A DNA stretch of 64,000 nt. It comes from Sphaerochaeta halotolerans (GTDB lineage: Bacteria; Spirochaetota; Spirochaetia; Sphaerochaetales; Sphaerochaetaceae). The notes beneath the pieces were generated by a model. The model did no database searches and was not told the origin of the DNA. It was given only the letters and a program-made list of their open reading frames with translations. The DNA lies in assembly GCF_003429665.1 (NCBI RefSeq), contig NZ_QUWK01000003.1:186001-250000 (forward strand), read 5' to 3'. Both the position numbers and the translations under genes were made by a program. Of the stretch, positions 1 to 9,371 are shown one piece after another (position 1 is the stretch's first letter; each line of letters begins with the position of its first letter).

Positions 1-35
1 GTTCCCAGCTACGGTGACAGGTTTGGAGAGGTCTA

Positions 36-3000
36 TCATAGGGAGCTCCTCTTTTCATGGAAATATGTCTGGAGTATTTTATAACTTTGCTTCAATCGTT
101 GTTGGTACACCGGTTGATTCCAAGGATTCCAAGTGAATGAAATACTTGGGATGCTGTCGGTCATTATCCCACTATCTTTTTCTATGACCAAGGTGCTGAG
201 CCTCAAACTGTCGGTTGCTGATGTGGTTATGGTATCTCGGAGTGGATCGCTGTAATACTGTCTCTCATCATCCAATACTTGATGCGAAGAGGGGTCACTG
301 ACATTGATCCTTGTCCAAGGTATCCTCACTGTCAGTGTATTCGCTTCTTTGTACCAATGGTTCGTCGCACCAAGAAGTTCCCCATACCGCAAATGGCTTG
401 CGTCCTCATAGTGGGGCTCGATGATTGTACCGTCTCCAAGGGCCCGCTTCCTGTTGATCAACTTGATTAGTGGAGTGAATTGCCCTTTTCTGGTGAGCCC
501 AGGAGCGGTAGAGAAGTTGTAACGGGTATAGTTTGCTTCATCCAAGGCAAGAAGCTGAGCGTTCTGCTCTGCATTGATCAGTACTACGTATTCCATACCA
601 AATGATGCCTCATAAGGAATATCTGGTGTGTATTTCAGCTCACCTCTATCACGGTAGATGGTGTCGATTCCAATAATCAATTGTTCTTGTTCAAGTTCAA
701 GAGGTCTCGAGAATGTGAAGTCAAACCAGAGAAAGGAAGCGTCAGCACGCACTTCCATAGTTTCGATGAAATCTTGTGCACCATGGGCTACAGTACTCCG
801 TCTTGGCTTTACCGCCTCATTTGCCAAGATTCCATAGTTCTGTTCCGGGTCAACTGCATTGTGCCAGAGGATCTGGCGGTCATACGGAACCATGTAGGGT
901 TCAGTGGTCCAAGTCTTCTTAGCCCACTCATCCATCCATGCGAAGATGATACCACCGCTATACCCCTCCCTTTCCATGGTTTCAAACATGCGGATGATCA
1001 TCTTTCCCTGGTCCTGTTCGCTCAATCCCCCATGGTGGTACCCATCTGGGTTGTAGTGGGCATTCCCCATACCGGTTGCAATACCGAACTCTGCAACCAC
1101 TGCAGGATACCTCTGGTGTCCTTCCATGAATGCCCTAAGATACCCCCCATAGCGAAATCGGCCCTCGTCATCTTCATATGCATTGTATGAAGGGTCGTTG
1201 TTCATAAAATCTGGGTAGTTGGGATAGATGTGATAAGACCCAAAAAGCCCCGCCTTATTCTTTTCTCCCAACACCAGATGATTGATATCCACTGTAGTTC
1301 GATCATTGTACTCATCCTTTTTCACCCCAAACTCATCCCGCTCTGATTCATGGGTAAGATAGTCCAGGGTAGGCCAGTTGACGAGGGATACAGGATGTTG
1401 CCAGCCATAGGTTTCTTCCTCATAATCCAGTAGGTAGTCGCAACTCTGGGCAAGCCAGGACTCTGTGGGTGTTGCCTCTTCGGTAGTACTGATGTAGGAA
1501 CCGATGAATCGATACCCTTCATGTTGATGGTCAGTCTCTTCGACTTCATGAGGTTCCAACTCACGACCGACTAAATACCCGATGACATACGAGGAAATGT
1601 CGTTCTGATAGGACCCATATGCCCTCCCTTTGCGCTCACTGATGTCTGCATTTCCATGGATTGCATCAACTACATTTCGGATTTCCTCTTCGAAGGCCTG
1701 TTGATAGGCTTCCTTCAGGTAATCATGCCCGGGAGGTTCTTCTTCCGGCCACACTTCCTGCATAAGATAGATGGGCTTGTCAGGGTGAAGCCGATTGTAG
1801 AGGGAGAACGCGTCGTAGAACTCAGGGTCCAGCAAGGTATAAATCCGTAGCGTATTGATTCCCAGTTCCCCCATCTGCACAAGATACCGATAATACAGAC
1901 TCTTGTCCTTGGGGAATTCGGTAAACCATTTGCCCGGGGTAGCCGTTCCTAGGTTCATGCCATACACAAAGAAGGGCTGCCATGTTTCATTATTGTATAA
2001 CAATAACTCTCTGGAAGTTGCTCTTGCGACGACCTTGGTCTGTCCTATCATGGTTGTCGATTGTGTCAAATCTGGTATCTGGAACGCCTTTCGCTCTTCT
2101 GCCTCCTGGAAGATGGAGGATAGTAAGGGAAGGTAGAACTTCCAGTAGAATATCTCATTTTCATTGGCGGTTTTTTCCATGAACCATTGCATGCCCTTCA
2201 ACTTTGAGAAGCGGAGGTTCCGTCTGCTAAAGGCCCAGTTGCCACTTAGGTAATATGCCCGGTGATTCGCGGTCTTCTTCAGTTGGATGGCAGGGAACGT
2301 GTCCTCCAGCCCATAGGAGCGAAGCACGGCTTTCCCTTGTTCAGTGAGGTCGAGCGTATAGTTTGCCAGAACTTCAGTTCCTTCCAGCGGTTCGCTAATG
2401 TCAAAAATCATTTCATAAGCAACTGAACCTGAGATTCCCAGTGTCTTTGTTCCGCTTTCTGTGAACGAGAGCTGCATTTCATCAGGTCCCAACAACTGTT
2501 TACTGGGAAGCACAATCACTTCATCATGGATGTTGTAGAGGATGATCCCACTACCACTATACTCCCATGTTCCAGCATGCATCTCACGGATCCAAGAGGG
2601 GGTTTCGCCCTTACTGGAGAGGTCATGTACGTACATGCCGGTCCAGCCGGTCCAGCGGGTTCCCAGAAGCTCAAACATCTGGGCTTGTACATAGGATGGA
2701 GTGGGGGTGGCGAAGGTGTTGTACTCTGCAACGACGGTGCTGCTTTTTTCCCTGTTGAGGAATTTCCGGATTTCCAGAGCATCCTGGTCACTGGAGCCTC
2801 CCCAGATGAGGTTGTTTTCTTCCCCTGCAGCTCTACTGAATCCTTCTCCGGATTTATAGATGCCATAGGTATCGGCAATATAGAGAAGGTCGTTTGTTGG
2901 ATCCAATCCAGCAAGATCTACAACCGGTTTTTCGCGATCCGGATGATATCCCAAATAACTCTCTTCTGCATCGAAGACCATGCCCCCGCTGGTGGGGTAC

Positions 3001-3218
3001 TTATGATGATTGAGAAACCAGGAGAGCCATTCATGTTGTTGTGCCGGTTTTTCGGGTACCGTTTTATCATACACAGAGACAACCAGCGCTTTATTAGGTT
3101 GTATGAGGTGGAGGATATATGGGAGAGCAAGCAAGAGAAGCAGGAGGGCTAGTATGGTCGTAAAAACCCATGGGTTTGCTTTTCCTGGTTTTTTGCGCTT
3201 TTTTCTTGATTTCATCAC
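36..3218 (-). CDS. Large membrane-anchored glycoside-hydrolase-like protein
   Basis: A 1060-residue protein with a basic N-terminus and one hydrophobic helix at about residues 16-39, so probably an inner-membrane-anchored protein with its bulk outside the cytoplasm. Residues from about 415 to 810 look like a TIM-barrel glycosidase (stretches such as VYGMNLGT, GINTLRIYTLLDPEFYD, VVAEFGIATGMG and IIFAWMDEWAKKTW are typical of beta-galactosidase/GH2-like barrels). The N-terminal 400 residues and the C-terminal beta-rich part are not recognised. The reading frame opens with GTG followed at once by ATG; neither has a clear ribosome site, so the first residue is uncertain. It stops at a TGA near the window edge. 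Role inferred: cell-surface glycan processing. The substrate cannot be told from the sequence. Confidence 0.6.
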   Translation of the reverse strand: MMKSRKKRKKPGKANPWVFTTILALLLLLLALPYILHLIQPNKALVVSVYDKTVPEKPAQQHEWLSWFLNHHKYPTSGGMVFDAEESYLGYHPDREKPVVDLAGLDPTNDLLYIADTYGIYKSGEGFSRAAGEENNLIWGGSSDQDALEIRKFLNREKSSTVVAEYNTFATPTPSYVQAQMFELLGTRWTGWTGMYVHDLSSKGETPSWIREMHAGTWEYSGSGIILYNIHDEVIVLPSKQLLGPDEMQLSFTESGTKTLGISGSVAYEMIFDISEPLEGTEVLANYTLDLTEQGKAVLRSYGLEDTFPAIQLKKTANHRAYYLSGNWAFSRRNLRFSKLKGMQWFMEKTANENEIFYWKFYLPLLSSIFQEAEERKAFQIPDLTQSTTMIGQTKVVARATSRELLLYNNETWQPFFVYGMNLGTATPGKWFTEFPKDKSLYYRYLVQMGELGINTLRIYTLLDPEFYDAFSLYNRLHPDKPIYLMQEVWPEEEPPGHDYLKEAYQQAFEEEIRNVVDAIHGNADISERKGRAYGSYQNDISSYVIGYLVGRELEPHEVEETDHQHEGYRFIGSYISTTEEATPTESWLAQSCDYLLDYEEETYGWQHPVSLVNWPTLDYLTHESERDEFGVKKDEYNDRTTVDINHLVLGEKNKAGLFGSYHIYPNYPDFMNNDPSYNAYEDDEGRFRYGGYLRAFMEGHQRYPAVVAEFGIATGMGNAHYNPDGYHHGGLSEQDQGKMIIRMFETMEREGYSGGIIFAWMDEWAKKTWTTEPYMVPYDRQILWHNAVDPEQNYGILANEAVKPRRSTVAHGAQDFIETMEVRADASFLWFDFTFSRPLELEQEQLIIGIDTIYRDRGELKYTPDIPYEASFGMEYVVLINAEQNAQLLALDEANYTRYNFSTAPGLTRKGQFTPLIKLINRKRALGDGTIIEPHYEDASHLRYGELLGATNHWYKEANTLTVRIPWTRINVSDPSSHQVLDDERQYYSDPLRDTITTSATDSLRLSTLVIEKDSGIMTDSIPSISFTWNPWNQPVYQQRLKQSYKILQTYFHEKRSSL

Positions 3219-3332
3219 TAACAGTATACGCGTAGGTATGGGGTAAACGGAAGAAAAAGTTCCTGATTGTGCCTCCAGTAGTCGAATTTGTGTTCTCTGA
3301 GTATATTTGTTTTCAACTAAGAGGAGTCAATT

Positions 3333-3767
3333 ATGAGCGAAAGTCATACGTATACCACTCATGTTGAGTGGACCAAAGAGAGAAGGGCAGCTCTCTCATC
3401 CCCTTCACTGCCTACCATTGAGGTCGCAACCCCAGCTAATTTCCCTGGAGGGCATGAGGGGATCTGGTCACCTGAGCATCTCTACACTGCATCTGCAGAA
3501 ATCTGTCTGATGACTACCTTTCTTTCCCTCGCAGAAAAAACCAAGCTTGTATTCAAGAGCTATAAGAGCGAAGCTTCTGGGACCATGGAGAAGGCCGAGA
3601 AGGGTTTTCTCATGACACGTATCCATATCAAGCCAACGGTAGTGGTTGCAGAGGAAAGCCTCAAGGAAAAGACGGTAACCCTGCTTGAAAAAGCGGAAAA
3701 GTACTGCCTTATCTCCAATTCAATGAAAACTGAAGTAACCATTGAACCGAATGTCTTGGTAAAGTGA
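3333..3767 (+). CDS. OsmC/Ohr family peroxiredoxin-like protein
   Basis: A 144-residue protein of the normal OsmC-family size. The two family cysteines are visible, in AEICLMTTFL (about residue 50) and KYCLISNS (about residue 130), which in characterised members form the thiol pair that reduces organic hydroperoxides. The usual family sequence GGHEGIWSPEHLY precedes the first cysteine. The start is an ATG with AGAGGAG eight bases upstream. It stands alone between the large membrane protein on the other strand and the ABC transporter run, from which it is separated by about 70 bp with a small GTGAC/GTCAC inverted repeat. The substrate range is unknown. Confidence 0.85.
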   Translation: MSESHTYTTHVEWTKERRAALSSPSLPTIEVATPANFPGGHEGIWSPEHLYTASAEICLMTTFLSLAEKTKLVFKSYKSEASGTMEKAEKGFLMTRIHIKPTVVVAEESLKEKTVTLLEKAEKYCLISNSMKTEVTIEPNVLVK

Positions 3768-3839
3768 TACATATTGTGACATTTGTCACTGAACAGTAAG
3801 CGCCTCCTGCCTGTATACTCGAGCAAGAGGTATAAAATT

Positions 3840-4778
3840 ATGCTGTTACAGGTTGATGAAGTCATCAAACGGTTTGGGTCGACCCTTGCCCTGGATTGTT
3901 GCTCCATGCAGGTGGAAGAGGGAGAGGTCATTGGGCTGCTCGGTCCCAATGGAGCGGGGAAGACCACGTGTATTCGCTCCATCATCGGGCTGATTCCCAT
4001 TGATGAGGGATCTATTACGGTTTTCTCACAAAAGCAAGATGGGAAAAACCGGGAAATTCGACGCAATATTGGGTATGTTACCCAGGAGATCACCATCTAT
4101 GAGCAGATGAGCGGGAGGGATAACCTAGCCTTTTTTGCCTCTCTCTATGGGATGGATAAGCTGTCCATTGCAAATCGGATTGAAGAGGTTGCCCAGATCA
4201 TCGGCTTGGAAGGACGGCTTGATGACAAGCCCAAGCACTATAGTGGGGGAATGAAGCGGAGGCTGAATATCGGTTGCGCTTTGATACACAGCCCCAGATT
4301 GATCATCATGGATGAGCCCACCGTTGGTATCGATCCCCAATCACGTTCTTTTATCCTTAGGTTTGTCAAACAGCTTGCCAGGGACGGCAGTACCATCATC
4401 TATACCTCCCACTACATAGAGGAGGTTGAGGCGGTGGCCTCACGCATCTACATCATGGACAATGGCCATATGATCGCCCAAGGTACGCTCCCAGAGCTAA
4501 TCGCTCGGATCCAGGGTGATCATTTCATTGAGGTTGAGGTCCGCATTGCAAGTGAAGAGAAGAAGCTGCAACTACAACAACTTCCTGATGTGAAAGAAGT
4601 GGCTCTTGAGGGGAATCGTTACAGGATTGTAGTGCCTGGTGGAATTCCAGTGTTGGACAAGATTGTCCTGATTCTCAGTGAGCAAGGCTTGGTGACGATC
4701 AATACCAAGCAACCAAATCTTGAGGATGTGTTCTTGACCCTGACGGGCAAGCAACTGCGTGATGAGGTCCAGTCATGA
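3840..4778 (+). CDS. ABC transporter ATP-binding protein
   Basis: A 312-residue ATPase of the CcmA/DrrA (ABC-2 exporter) type. Walker A GPNGAGKTT, signature YSGGMKRR, Walker B LIIMDEPTVGID and the C-terminal extension typical of multidrug or polysaccharide exporters are all present. The frame is open 57 bases further upstream, but the ATG used here has an AGAGG ribosome site at the right distance, and the family sequence begins only after it. It overlaps the following permease gene by ATGA, the first link in a translationally coupled chain of ATPase, two permeases, kinase, regulator, small membrane protein and esterase. Cargo is not evident; antibiotic or lipid export is the usual role of such kinase-linked systems. 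Confidence 0.9.
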   Translation: MLLQVDEVIKRFGSTLALDCCSMQVEEGEVIGLLGPNGAGKTTCIRSIIGLIPIDEGSITVFSQKQDGKNREIRRNIGYVTQEITIYEQMSGRDNLAFFASLYGMDKLSIANRIEEVAQIIGLEGRLDDKPKHYSGGMKRRLNIGCALIHSPRLIIMDEPTVGIDPQSRSFILRFVKQLARDGSTIIYTSHYIEEVEAVASRIYIMDNGHMIAQGTLPELIARIQGDHFIEVEVRIASEEKKLQLQQLPDVKEVALEGNRYRIVVPGGIPVLDKIVLILSEQGLVTINTKQPNLEDVFLTLTGKQLRDEVQS

Positions 4779-5506
4779 TTGCCTTTCAATTGAAACGCAG
4801 CAGCAGGGACTTGGTAGGCCATACGGTCTTGATTCTTTTCCCCTTGGCATTGATATTCTTTTTCGACTACCTCTATAAGAATGTCAACATCGAGACCGGG
4901 ATGGGCATGGGGGGGCAATCACCTATTACGGCGTTGGTAATTGGATTCGCCTTGACCTTCCAGATCTATGGATCGGCTATTAGTTTTGAAACACTGGCTG
5001 AGGACCTCTATTCTCCTATGCATGATAGAATTTTCTCTTCGCCTGTTGAGATGCGTTCCATTATTCTCTCCATTCTTGTCAGTTCAACGCTGGTAAGTTT
5101 CCTACAGACAGCTATTTTGCTTGTCTTTTCCAGCATCATTTTGGGAGCTTCATTCCCTTCTCTCCCGTTTGTCTTGCTGGTTCTACTGGTCTCTGTTGTC
5201 TTCAATCAACTCTTTGGAACGGTACTTTTGTTGCTTACCGGAGGGGTTAAGACTGCGAATATGGTCACCACCATCTACGGCTCGATAGTACCCATGACTG
5301 TTGGACTCTATTTCCCACTGCCCAAGGGAGAGTTTTTCCGACTACTGAGAATGTATGGTTCTCCCATGAGTTTGGCCAATACCGCCAGCCTTGCGGTGAT
5401 GGAGGGACAAATTCGGCTCTTCATTATCTGCCTCGCTGTCTTGCTTCTCCTGATAGCAGTGTTGTTTTTCTGTTTGCAACCTTTGATAAGGAGGATCAGC
5501 ATATGA
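4775..5506 (+). CDS. ABC-2 type transporter permease (first)
   Basis: A 243-residue integral membrane protein with about six hydrophobic segments, matching the ABC-2 permease fold. The sequence SAISFETLAEDLYSPMHDRIFSSPVEMRSI between the second and third helices resembles the cytoplasmic coupling region of this family. It overlaps both neighbours by ATGA and so almost certainly forms a heterodimer with the next permease, driven by the ATPase just upstream. Confidence 0.85.
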   Translation: MIAFQLKRSSRDLVGHTVLILFPLALIFFFDYLYKNVNIETGMGMGGQSPITALVIGFALTFQIYGSAISFETLAEDLYSPMHDRIFSSPVEMRSIILSILVSSTLVSFLQTAILLVFSSIILGASFPSLPFVLLVLLVSVVFNQLFGTVLLLLTGGVKTANMVTTIYGSIVPMTVGLYFPLPKGEFFRLLRMYGSPMSLANTASLAVMEGQIRLFIICLAVLLLLIAVLFFCLQPLIRRISI

Positions 5507-6180
5507 GTATTTTTACCTTTGCTCTGAAGGAGAACCTCCGTCAAAAATTTACACTACCGTTACTCTTGCTCTTCCCTTTGGTCCTTCTGCTGGTTCCCAG
5601 CATGCCTGGATCCTTACCGATGGCGTTCAGTTTGTTTGGTTTGCTTAACTTCTACTCAGCGTTCTTGCTGGTACGCACAGTTGCTGAAGATCGGATGCAC
5701 GGGGTGCTTGTGAGAATTGCTTCCTCTCCCATCAGCCATGCGCACTATCTCACCAGTCACTTGGCGGCCGGTTCTCTGTTGCTAATTGCACAAAGCTTGG
5801 TCCTGATCATTGCTTCACTCATCGTGTATGGGAGTAATACAACCAATTACCTGTTGCTCTTTATCCTCTATAGTGCCTATAGCGTCATGACGCTTTCGTT
5901 CTCTTTGGCATGGAATTCCCTGTTTCGTTCCTACACTACCAGTTTTGCGCTCTTCAGCGGGGTAGGCTCAATACTCTGCCTGGTCAGTGGACTTACCTTT
6001 CCCCTCCGCTTTCTTCCCCCTGCCATGCAGCGTTTGGTCCGTGTGTTTCCTACATATTGGCTTGCCCATGGCCTTGCCTCCCTCTATGAGCAAGCGGGAG
6101 CTTCTCTGTTGCTCTCTGTTGTGATACTCTTGGTATTTGCAGGGATATTTCTCTTGGTAGGAAGTAGAAGGAGGCTGTAG
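5503..6180 (+). CDS. ABC-2 type transporter permease (second)
   Basis: A 225-residue protein with about six membrane helices and the sequence FLLVRTVAEDRMHGVLVRIASSPISHAHYL, again the coupling segment of ABC-2 permeases. It begins within the stop of the first permease (ATGA). The two permeases are clearly different from each other, which suits a heterodimeric membrane channel. An AGGAGG ribosome site for the following kinase lies inside its last codons. Confidence 0.85.
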   Translation: MSIFTFALKENLRQKFTLPLLLLFPLVLLLVPSMPGSLPMAFSLFGLLNFYSAFLLVRTVAEDRMHGVLVRIASSPISHAHYLTSHLAAGSLLLIAQSLVLIIASLIVYGSNTTNYLLLFILYSAYSVMTLSFSLAWNSLFRSYTTSFALFSGVGSILCLVSGLTFPLRFLPPAMQRLVRVFPTYWLAHGLASLYEQAGASLLLSVVILLVFAGIFLLVGSRRRL

Positions 6181-6186
6181 GGACTG

Positions 6187-7281
6187 GTGGACAGGAGAAT
6201 AACGATAGAGAGCAAGCACCTGTTTCGTTTTGTCCTCGTTGTGTTGTTGTTCCTCGTCTTCTCCTTGCGTTACGGTGAAATGGATCCTCCCTTGCTTTTG
6301 GTTTTCCTCCTGGTAGTGTTCTCCCTGATGCTTCGTTGGCGATTCTCGATTGGTACTGCGTGGATGCTCATTGATGCGTTCTTATTGGCGTTATGTTCCC
6401 TCTCGCTACCGGCAGCAATGATCCTGCTTTCTCTGTATCTTTTTTATTTCGCATCTCACAGGAATTTACTTTTTTGTATCCCCTTTGCCGTATACTTGGC
6501 TGTAGCACTACAGGGGCTTGAGTTACTTATTCCACTTTTTTCGCTACTCCTTGGAGCCCTCGTAGGCGTCTGGGAGCTTGAAAGGATGCAACTCAGAAAA
6601 GAAGCAGACGACTATCGGCTCCGCTCCCACCACCTTGAAGCAGAAACTGAGCACCTACTCCTGGATTATGCCGATGCCCAACACCTATCCCGTCTGCAGG
6701 AGCGGGAGCAAATTGCCCAGACCCTGCATGACAGCTTGGGGCATGAATTGACTGCAGCCCACTTGTGCGTAAAAGCACTCGATATGCTTCTTGAAAAAGA
6801 AGATATTGGGAAAGCAAAGGTGAGCCGAGAACAGATAGAACAACGGCTCTCCTCCGCATTGACGCAGCTCAAGCTTGCGGTCAGGCAACTGGAACCGGAT
6901 CAAAAGCAAGTAGAGCGGTCCATTGCCAGGCTCTTTGAGGAATTTGTCTATCCCGTGCAGTATACAATACGAGGGGATGTTGCCTTGGTGCCTCCTGCCC
7001 TGCAACAGGTACTGCACTCTGCGATCAAGGAGGCTTTGACGAATGTGGCCAAGCATGCCAAACCTACGAAGGTCAACGCCTCCCTTGATTGCAATAACAC
7101 CCTGCTGCAACTGGTTATGGAGAATGATGGGGTTATGGAACAGAAGACCATAGGAACAGGGAACGGCTTACGTTATTTGCGACGGAGAGTTGAACGCTTG
7201 GGAGGAAGTATGTCGATTCAAAAGGGATTACAGTTCAAGTTGCTTATTACCATTCCAGTGAGGGGAGAGATGGGGCTATGA
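6187..7281 (+). CDS. NarL-type sensor histidine kinase (HisKA_3)
   Basis: A 364-residue kinase with a short run of four or five N-terminal membrane helices (about residues 10-125), a coiled-coil linker, a HisKA_3 dimerisation box with the phospho-accepting histidine in QTLHDSLGHELTA, and an HATPase domain (IKEALTNVAKHA, TGNGLRYLRRRV). This is the DesK/LiaS/NarX class. The start is a GTG; an AGGAGG site lies about a dozen bases upstream within the end of the permease gene. No large extracytoplasmic sensor loop is present, so it may sense the membrane or the linked exporter itself. It overlaps the response regulator gene by ATGA. Confidence 0.88.
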   Translation: MDRRITIESKHLFRFVLVVLLFLVFSLRYGEMDPPLLLVFLLVVFSLMLRWRFSIGTAWMLIDAFLLALCSLSLPAAMILLSLYLFYFASHRNLLFCIPFAVYLAVALQGLELLIPLFSLLLGALVGVWELERMQLRKEADDYRLRSHHLEAETEHLLLDYADAQHLSRLQEREQIAQTLHDSLGHELTAAHLCVKALDMLLEKEDIGKAKVSREQIEQRLSSALTQLKLAVRQLEPDQKQVERSIARLFEEFVYPVQYTIRGDVALVPPALQQVLHSAIKEALTNVAKHAKPTKVNASLDCNNTLLQLVMENDGVMEQKTIGTGNGLRYLRRRVERLGGSMSIQKGLQFKLLITIPVRGEMGL

Positions 7282-7889
7282 AGATTCTGTTGGTTGATGA
7301 TGATGCATTGGTACTGGAAAGTTTGGAGATTCTGCTCTCCGGTGATGCACAACTGCAGATTGTTGGAGCCCTTTCTCATGGAGGAGAGGCTCTCTCCTTT
7401 CTCGAACATACCCAGGTTGATGTCATTCTTCTTGATATCCAGATGCCGGTGATGGATGGAATCGAGGCAGCCCAGCGTATCCGATCCAAGTACCCGAAGG
7501 TCAAGATTTTGATGCTTACTACATTCTCAGACTATCGAACGCTTCATCGCTGCCTAGAGGCCGGGGCTAGTGGATTCCTTCTCAAGAGTGATGAGACTGA
7601 AAAGCAGATCATGACGATTAAGGCAGTGTATCAGGGATTGCCTGTAATCAGTGAGCAAGCCTTGAAACAGTTTTCAGAACAGCAGGTTTTCTCCTCTCTC
7701 AGTAAGCGAGAGAATGAGGTGCTGTTGCAACTTGCTCAGGGGCTCAGCAACAAAGAGATTGCAGAACGGTTGTGTTTGAGTGAGGGGACAGTGAGAAACT
7801 GTATATCTATAACGTTGGAAAAGCTTGGGTTGCGTGACCGCACCCAACTTGCCATTTCGTACTGGCAACGAAAGAGTACCGGGAGGTAA
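7278..7889 (+). CDS. NarL/LuxR-family response regulator
   Basis: A 203-residue regulator with an N-terminal receiver domain (acidic DDD at residues 7-9, phosphorylation aspartate in VILLDIQMP near residue 53, conserved T and K in MLTTFSD and LLKSD) and a C-terminal LuxR helix-turn-helix (LSKRENEVLLQLAQGLSNKEIAERL). It is the partner of the kinase directly upstream and probably controls this exporter operon. Its last codons carry the GGGAGG ribosome site of the next small gene. Confidence 0.92.
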   Translation: MKILLVDDDALVLESLEILLSGDAQLQIVGALSHGGEALSFLEHTQVDVILLDIQMPVMDGIEAAQRIRSKYPKVKILMLTTFSDYRTLHRCLEAGASGFLLKSDETEKQIMTIKAVYQGLPVISEQALKQFSEQQVFSSLSKRENEVLLQLAQGLSNKEIAERLCLSEGTVRNCISITLEKLGLRDRTQLAISYWQRKSTGR

Positions 7890-7890
7890 G

Positions 7891-8064
7891 ATGCGCGATA
7901 TTATCATATTGGTTGCTGTCTACCTAGTGGCAGCAATCTTTGCAATTGTGGGAATTTTAGGGCTTCTCAATCAGCATTCTTCCGCTAAGAAACATACTGA
8001 GGACAAGATATCCACCGAAGATATGCTCTCTGGTTGGGGAAATGAGGAAGAGGAAAAGCAATGA
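7891..8064 (+). CDS. Small single-pass membrane protein
   Basis: A 57-residue protein: MRDIIILVAVYLVAAIFAIVG starts a single hydrophobic helix of about 25 residues, followed by a charged cytoplasmic or periplasmic tail ending in a run of glutamates. Start chosen because a GGGAGG site overlaps the stop of the response regulator one base upstream; the frame is open further 5' but without support. It is linked to the esterase gene by an ATGA overlap, so it is very likely translated. Unrecognised; its position suggests an accessory of the exporter or of the downstream esterase. Confidence 0.65.
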   Translation: MRDIIILVAVYLVAAIFAIVGILGLLNQHSSAKKHTEDKISTEDMLSGWGNEEEEKQ

Positions 8065-8729
8065 ATACAGTATTTCTCCTAGGAGACTCTACCTGTGCCC
8101 CCAAGGAGGATGATACACGTCCTGAGACTGGGTGGGGAATGTACTTTGAGAACTATATCAATTCCTCCTGGAGTGTGAGAAATCTTGCCATGAATGGCCG
8201 GAGTACTAAGTCCTTCCTTGAGGAAGGGGTGTTTGACCAATGTCTTGCCGAGCTGGAAGCAGGTGACTTTGTATTCATCCAGTTTGGTCATAATGACAGC
8301 AAGGAGGACAAGGAGCGATACATCGAGCCTTGGTCCACATTTCAGGGGAATCTTGCATGTATGGCTGAGTCGGTGCATTCAAAGAGCGCAACCCCGGTTT
8401 TCCTTACCCCAATTGCTCGAAGAAAATTCTTTTCCGATGGTACGCTCCTCCAAACCCATGGGGAGTACCCCCATGCGATGCTCTCCCTGTGCCAAGCGAG
8501 GGGCTATGCCTGTATTGATATGAACAAGACAACGTTCTCTCTACTGGAACAGATGGGGAGGGAAGGCTCCAAGGAACTGTTTCTTCATCTTAAGGCAGGC
8601 GAACACCCGAACTACCCAGAGGGAATCTCTGACGATACCCACCTGAATGAGAAAGGGGCAAGGGTAGTCTGTTCGTTGATCATCGCACTACTGAAAGAGA
8701 AGTATCGAGATTTTCCCTTTCTTGCTTAG
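8061..8729 (+). CDS. SGNH/GDSL esterase, rhamnogalacturonan acetylesterase type
   Basis: A 222-residue protein with the SGNH blocks in order: GDST (nucleophile serine near residue 10), the glycine block NLAMNGRST, GHND (asparagine of the oxyanion hole) and DDTHLN (catalytic aspartate and histidine). This arrangement and length fit carbohydrate esterase family 12 (RhgT/YesY-like), which deacetylates pectic glycans. There is no signal peptide, so it would act on imported oligosaccharides in the cytoplasm. It is the last gene of the ATGA-linked run. Its link to the exporter operon is unusual. Confidence 0.8.
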   Translation: MNTVFLLGDSTCAPKEDDTRPETGWGMYFENYINSSWSVRNLAMNGRSTKSFLEEGVFDQCLAELEAGDFVFIQFGHNDSKEDKERYIEPWSTFQGNLACMAESVHSKSATPVFLTPIARRKFFSDGTLLQTHGEYPHAMLSLCQARGYACIDMNKTTFSLLEQMGREGSKELFLHLKAGEHPNYPEGISDDTHLNEKGARVVCSLIIALLKEKYRDFPFLA

Positions 8730-8833
8730 TCAGGAACAATCTCTCATGAGTCTTGATGAGTTGTAACCATTGACCATACACCGCAAGGTACGGGTATGCC
8801 AAGAATCTTTTGTACGCAATGAATACTCTGGAT

Positions 8834-8863
8834 TTCAAAGGGGTCGAATTCGACCCCTTTGAA
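8834..8863. repeat. Perfect 30-bp palindrome
   Basis: A perfect inverted repeat with no loop, centred on GAATTC, whose right half is TTCGACCCCTTTGAA. It lies just past the esterase gene and exactly at the truncated end of the ATPase pseudogene, where similarity to the ATPase family ends. It could be a bidirectional terminator, a recombination scar or a protein-binding site. Confidence 0.9.
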
Positions 8864-9160
8864 CCTGTAAGCCAGAAAAGTCCGGGTTTGTTATTTTTGT
8901 CCACAATCATCTTGATATAGGGGGAAAAGTTCCGGGGCATATTGCACTTCGTCAATCATGAGAGGTGGTTTATGTAGCTGGAAGAAGGTGGATGGATCAT
9001 TCTTGGCCAAGGCTCGCAAAGTCAGGTCATCCGGGGGAATATACTCTCTTTTATCTTTTGACTCATTCATAAGTTTCTGAAGCACCGTAGTTTTCGTGCA
9101 CTGCTGCGGTCCGGTCAATAAAATGATAGGGTAATCTTTGAAATCAGTTTTTCCATTGTA
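8864..9160 (-). pseudogene. Remnant of an AAA (DUF4143-type) ATPase
   Basis: Read on the minus strand the fragment gives YPIILLTGPQQCTKTTVLQK (a Walker A region in which the usual GKTT has become TKTT), then PLMIDEVQYAPELF (Walker B). After a frameshift the next piece, YIKMIVDKNNKPGLFWLTGS, continues the same family sequence. The start codon region, the rest of the ATPase and the whole C-terminal DUF4143 part are missing. So the gene is truncated at both ends and frameshifted. A complete, different member of this ATPase class is present at 54067-55275. Confidence 0.8.
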
Positions 9161-9371
9161 CTATTGATGTAGTACATACAGCCCCCTAATATTTTCGGCG
9201 AATCGGGAATCTTTAACTATTTCTCAAAAAGGAATCGAATTCAGAAGGTTCCTAGCTTACATTTGCAAATATGGTTTTTATAGCTTCAGTTTAATTCCTT
9301 GCAGTAAATCAAAATCCATTGTATTATATGAAGGGAATTAAAATAATTCCCAACATGCCGGAGGATTTGCA

